Below the pieces are notes generated by a model that saw only the letters and a program-made list of their open reading frames with translations, did not search any database and was not told the DNA's origin. The translations under genes and the position numbers were made by a program. A DNA stretch of 64,000 nucleotides, from NCBI GenBank assembly GCA_037951105.1, contig JBAMJV010011231.1:28130-92129 (forward strand), given 5' to 3'. Shown piece after piece: positions 59,817 to 64,000 of the stretch. This DNA is from Echinarachnius parma. Its lineage: Eukaryota > Echinodermata > Echinoidea > Clypeasteroida > Echinarachniidae. The stretch's first letter is position 1. Each line of letters starts with the position of its first letter.

Positions 59817-59941
59817 GGCGCGCCGATTCCACCGAAAACACAATGCATTGGGAGGGGGGGGGGGGCAGAGCATTGTTCACAAACAATGCTCCCCCCCCCC
59901 CCTCCCCCATGTATTGTGTTTTCGCATGGAATCGGCGCCAC
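59817..59941. mobile_element. Palindromic MITE with G-run arm
   Basis: GGCGCGCCGATTCCACCG pairs with CGCATGGAATCGGCGCC, AAAACACAATGCAT with ATGTATTGTGTTTT, and a G-run with a C-run around AGCATTGTTCACAAACAATGCT. Confidence 0.85.
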
Positions 59942-60314
59942 TGCCTACTATGTAACCGAAGTATGAATTTATCGTGGGAAATGTAATATTTCGGAGGCAA
60001 GGGGATGATGAAGAAATATATGTTCTTTCAAAAAATCTCCGAGAGACGCGGCAGTCATCGTAAGCGACCTCCTAATAATTATATCTGAAGATAAATGGCG
60101 CAGTTAATCATGCTTCTGATTTTTTCTTCAAATATAAAGCCTCGGCCAGTCCCAAACTCACGGTTTTCACAGCAAATCGCAACGATTTGGCATTCGTGGA
60201 GAAAAATCGCTTAGGTCGTTATTCATCGTTGAACATCGTACCTGTTGTTTCCAAAAAAACGTTGCACATCGTGAGGAAAACCGTGAAAGAGGGGCCAAAA
60301 CCGCCGTCTTGAAT

Positions 60315-62365
60315 TGTGTAAGGCCTAGTCACACCGGACGCGAATGCAGTACGAATGCAGTACGAATGTAGAAATTGTGAGCATTCTTTATAATTCGTAC
60401 TGGGTTCTTGTTGGAGTCACGGTAATTCAGGTCAGTTCTCCTCTATTCGCGGGAGGGCCACGACAGTTTTAAACTGATCGCACTGCATTCTTACTTCGTT
60501 CGTACTCGTTCGTACTGGTGCATACTAAAGAAGTGGTCACACTGAACACGAATCCCCACGAATAGACCCACGAATGCAGTATGAATTGGTACAAATCTAT
60601 GGCAAGTCGTTTTAACATTTTTATTCCTATTTCTTGATATCAATAATTGAATTATTGATATCAGTTTATTTCTTGATATCAAGTATTACCAATACCGAAA
60701 AGTATTTCTTGATATCAAGAATGCATTTCTTGATATCGAGAATGCATTTCTTGATATCAAGTATTCGATGTCTTGATATCAAGAATTGAATTCTTGATAT
60801 CAAGAAATAGGAATAAATGTTAAAAACGGCTTGCCATTGATTTGTACCAATTCGTACTGCATTCGTGGGTCTATTCGTGGGGATTCGTGTTCAGTGTGAC
60901 CACTCCTTAATTGCGTACGTACTGGCATATTTCCCCTATCGTAGCGATTCGTGGTGGTGGCTTTCTCCTATCTTTCGCGCTAAGTACCCGAATTCGGATA
61001 CTACGTATGATCGACGCATCCGAATTAGGATACTTTTGACGAAAATCAAAGAGTTCCGGAATCTTCTTAAATATATTTTGTACTTGTGTTTGACTGTCCG
61101 GGAGGATGTGGACCTTTCGAGAGATGTGGTAGAATTATAAATTGGGCGTGAGAGGTTACAGCAGGTTATCTATATTATCTGACGAAAAAATGGATATACA
61201 GCATAATTTCGGATATGTCTGTACGGGATTCTATTTTAAACTGATCGCACTGCATTCTTACTTCGTTCGTACTCGTTCGTACTGGTGCATACTAAAGAAG
61301 TGGTCACACTGAACACGAATCCCCACGAATAGACCCACGAATGCAGTATGAATTGGTACAAATCTATGGCAAGTCGTTTTAACATTTTTATTCCTATTTC
61401 TTGATATCAATAATTGAATTATTGATATCAGTTTATTTCTTGATATCAAGTATTACCAATACCGAAAAGTATTTCTTGATATCAAGAATGCATTTCTTGA
61501 TATCGAGAATGCATTTCTTGATATCAAGAATTCGATGTCTTGATATCAAGAATTGAATTCTTGATATCAAGAAATAGGAATAAATGTTAAAAACGGCTTG
61601 CCATTGATTTGTACCAATTCGTACTGCATTCGTGGGTCTATTCGTGGGGATTCGTGTTCAGTGTGACCACTCCTTAATTGCGTACGTACTGGCATATTTC
61701 CCCTATCGTAGCGATTCGTGGTGGTGGCTTTCTCCTATCTTTCGCGCTAAGTACCCGAATTCGGATACTACGTATGATCGACGCATCCGAATTAGGATAC
61801 TTTTGACGAAATTCAAAGAGTTCCGGAATCTTCTTAAATATATTTTGTACTTGTGTTTGACTGTCCGGGAGGATGTGGACCTTTCGAGAGATGTGGCAGA
61901 ATTATAAATTGGGCGTGAGAGGTTACAGCAGGTTATCTATATTATCTGACGAAAAAATGGATATACAGCATAATTTCGGATATGTCTGTACGGGATTCTA
62001 GGGAAATCGTCTGTATTTGTATCACTTTAGGCCCAGTCTCACCGGGCGCGAATAGGACCACGAATGTGGTACGAACTGACCGGACGGAAAAACTCGAAGT
62101 GGTACACAAAGTACCGACCATAGAGCGAGTTCCCTACGCATGTTGAACGCATATAGTACGCAACGTTATGAATGCCACAAGAATGCAGTAAGAACGCGGT
62201 ACGCTTCCATCAAGAATTTCGAAGAAATCGTACTAACCCACACAATCTCACTACGATTGCAGTAAAATGCAGTAGGAATGTTCACGAACCACCACGATTG
62301 CGACACAAAAGTGATACAAATACAGACGATTTCCTTAAAATCCCGTACAGACATATCCATTTTGT
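60315..62365. mobile_element. Composite MITE region with CACACCGG-type ends
   Basis: The left GGCCTAGTCACACCGGACGCG (60324) is echoed at 62030 by GGCCCAGTCTCACCGGGCGCG. GGATATGTCTGTACGGGATT at about 61977 is inverted at about 62338-62357 (AATCCCGTACAGACATATCC in reverse sense). Repeated words GAATGCAGTACGAATG fill both ends. It lies in the intron between the two duplicate LRR exons. Confidence 0.6.
60466..61999 (+). repeat. Recent 767-bp tandem duplication containing GATATC palindromes
   Basis: Two near-identical units (about 60466-61232 and 61233-61999) differ at only a few bases that I can see (for example CAAGTATTCG versus CAAGAATTCG; AAAATCAAAG versus AAATTCAAAG; GTGGTAG versus GTGGCAG). 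Each unit contains a hairpin of about 380 bp whose centre is an array of TTCTTGATATCAAGAA-type words. Confidence 0.92.
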
Positions 62366-63260
62366 TTGTCACATGATAGGGGAGGGGGAGAGAGAAAAAG
62401 ACCCGAAAAAGAGTGGGAGAGAGGGGAACTGTTGTGGGTACCTGAATAACGATTACAGCGGTTTACTCTAGATTAATGATTGCCTCCCTTATCATGCTTA
62501 TTGAAATGTATTGTCGTATTAAAATCTATTCGATATTATGCACGCTAATCCATTCAGGTATAGAGTGAGTTAATAATAAATTAAATGGGGAGGGAAAGCT
62601 TTGAGAGGGGATAGATTACCGTTGATGATGGCGCTAACGATGACATTGTAGTGTAGAAATTATCATCAAGCTTCAGGAGATCCATGGTAAGTGATCGAAG
62701 CTTTGGCATGGTGGAGACGGTTCTCCCAAACTGTTCAGATGCAACATGACCCAGGTTGCAGTTATTAAAGATCAGTTTCTCTACCTATAGAAAGGGAAGC
62801 AAGTGTGTGTTATGCTTCCATTGAATCAATTTGAAGCCATTAAACTTTTCAGATACTATTTAGATGATAACTATACTTGGTTTGGTGTCTCTTTTATTGC
62901 CCATTATTATTTTGTTCAAGTCATTATGTAAATGTACTGTAACTAGTAGGGAATTTAACATCTTTACCCCTCCCACTATGTATGTTAAAATTGAATCAAA
63001 TTGAAGCCGTGAAACTGTTTAGATTTAATATTGATGATTACAAAACGTGGTGGCTCTTTTGATAATATTGCCAATACTTATTTAATATATAGCTTGAATT
63101 TTGATATGGGAAATAACTTTGGCAAAGGGGCGAATGAAGAAATATACATTCTTTCTTCGAGGGCGTGCAGTCATTGCAAATGACTTCCTAATATCCCTGA
63201 CGATACATAACGCCGTTCATCATGCTTCTGACAGAAGTATTTTTACTTTAAAATATCTTT
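62340..63260 (-). repeat. NLR intron/LRR-exon duplication block A
   Basis: Shares, in order with block B, GAGTGGGAGAGAGGGG, AACGATTACAG, GTATTAAAATCTATTCG, TCCATTCAGGTATAGAGTGAG, the exon at 62784-62620, CCCACTATGTA, GGCAAAGGGGCGAATGAAGAAATATA and TTCATCATGCTTCTGAC. Confidence 0.8.
62620..62784 (-). CDS. NLR gene B, 55-residue LRR exon (copy 1)
   Basis: 165 bases, phase 0 at both ends, acceptor TTTCTATAG and donor TCAACG|GTAATC. The product VEKLIFNNCNLGHVASEQF, GRTVSTMPKLRSLTMDLLK, LDDNFYTTMSSLAPSST has two leucine-rich repeats. Residues 14-26 (GRTVSTMPKLRSL) align with GRAVSTMPNLRSL of the exon at 59438, and differences are concentrated on the presumed variable faces (residues 10-14 and 34-46). 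It is the most upstream exon of gene B visible here; Death and NACHT exons of the same gene would be expected to the right of the window. Confidence 0.85.
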
Positions 63261-63309
63261 CATTGGAATACTACACATACAAAGATAATATTGTTATTAC
63301 TGAATAAAT

Positions 63310-63620
63310 AATTTGCATTGAACAGGTATGGAGGAGGGCGATAATATCCCCATACAACCCTCCAACTAAGGCATTCTTGTGTGGTAATCATGTCCATTAT
63401 TCTATCACGTTGTTCATTCGCAAATTAATTTGGATGATCCATTCAGGTGAAATATCGGAATGAGGAAATGAATTACTGATAAACAGAGGTATATAGAGAG
63501 GTAAAATGGACGATTACAGTATAGTAGTGCAACAAACATCTCCATTATTAATGTGTATTGTCATATTCAAATTATATAAGCTAATCCGTTCAGGTATAGA
63601 ATTACCGAATACGTAATTAA
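63310..63620 (-). repeat. Third, partial NLR intron duplication block
   Basis: GGAGGGCGATAAT, CATGTCCATTATTCTAT, GACGATTACAGTATAG, CATCTCCATTATTAAT, GTATTGTCATATT and CTAATCCGTTCAGGTATAGA repeat landmarks of the other blocks. No LRR exon is present within it before similarity ends near 63620. Confidence 0.65.
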
Positions 63621-64000
63621 AGGGAATGTCTGCCTTTTGCGAGCTAAATTTCAAAAGTTGCGAGGTTATTGTCTTATATGAATGAAAATGTCATTAACAG
63701 CTTGCCTCTAAAACTTAGGGCTTGAAATCCCCTTTTCGTGGAGTCTATAGACCTAAACATCATAAAACCGACGGCGCGTAGGTTATTCACCCATGCAAAA
63801 TTCGCTCACGATAGCAGCGGCGCATTCCGGGGCTGTGTGTGACCCTACGTGACCCGAGCACAGAATGTGATCGAACAACGGCCGTAAGCGAACTACTAAC
63901 CAAAATAACTTAAGACTCGCTAAAACTTACTACACTGTTATTGTATATTCCTTGTTTTCAAAACCTTTTCCGTGGCATACCTTTAAAACTGTCGGCTTCA
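63621..64000. other. Window end, intron or intergenic
   Basis: About 63725-63760 matches part of the repeat unit at 56880-56915. No exon seen. Confidence 0.45.

Larger units (their letters stand above)
59035..60145 (-). repeat. NLR intron/LRR-exon duplication block B
   Basis: Contains landmarks shared with 62340-63260: GAGTGGGAGAGAGGGG, GACGATTACAGTATAG, ATCTCCATTATTGATTG, GTATTAAAATGTATTCG, the exon at 59438-59274, ACTATGTAACC, GGCAAGGGGATGATGAAGAAATATA and TTAATCATGCTTCTGA. A palindrome (59817-59941) is inserted in this copy. Confidence 0.8.

Overview
The window looks like nuclear DNA of a marine invertebrate, most likely a deuterostome and possibly an echinoderm. The reasons are a Death-NACHT-LRR immune receptor gene with widely spaced exons and GT-AG introns, a very high density of fold-back MITEs, CR1/L2-type LINE remains, a Helitron-like element with a tandem-repeat core, and an (AT/TG)-rich, repeat-saturated background. 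The phylum is an inference; species cannot be read from the sequence. Nothing here is bacterial.

All convincing coding sequence lies on the minus strand and belongs to two NOD-like receptor (NLR) genes arranged head to tail. Gene A reads leftward from about 28.2 kb: a possible 5' UTR exon, a Death-domain exon (25504-25195), a large NACHT exon (21346 to about 19846) and, after a transposon-filled gap of about 19.6 kb, an LRR-type exon cut by the left edge of the window (194-1). Gene B enters from the right edge and is represented only by its LRR half: exons at 62784-62620, 59438-59274, 52311-52072, 46186-45822 and 38492-38394. Every predicted junction is phase-compatible (0/0, 0/0, 0/0, 2/2 in gene B; 1/1 between Death and NACHT in gene A). 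The 5' half of gene B (its own Death/NACHT exons) should lie beyond 64 kb, and the 3' ends of both genes were not found. Such proteins are cytosolic sensors: the Death domain recruits partners, NACHT binds nucleotide and oligomerises, and the LRRs sense or restrain.

The rest is intronic or intergenic repeat. 0.2-19.7 kb holds oligomer-array repeats (ACAAATTGTCG family, a 16-bp satellite), a 2.6-kb fold-back transposon with a decayed ORF, a 3.2-kb TIR element and a set of nested TIR elements at 14.7-19.6 kb. 21.3-28 kb (gene A introns) holds hairpin MITEs and a TG-rich tract. 28.9-38 kb holds more MITEs, tandem repeats and a CCAT/CCAAC simple repeat. 38.5-64 kb (gene B introns) holds a Helitron-like element with five 158-bp repeats, a 50-bp minisatellite, two LINE pseudogenes, two recent local duplications and a set of duplicated intron/LRR-exon blocks that appear to have lengthened the LRR region of gene B.

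Coordinates of exons come from reading splice sites by eye; coordinates of repeats are approximate to about 10-30 bases unless terminal repeats are named.
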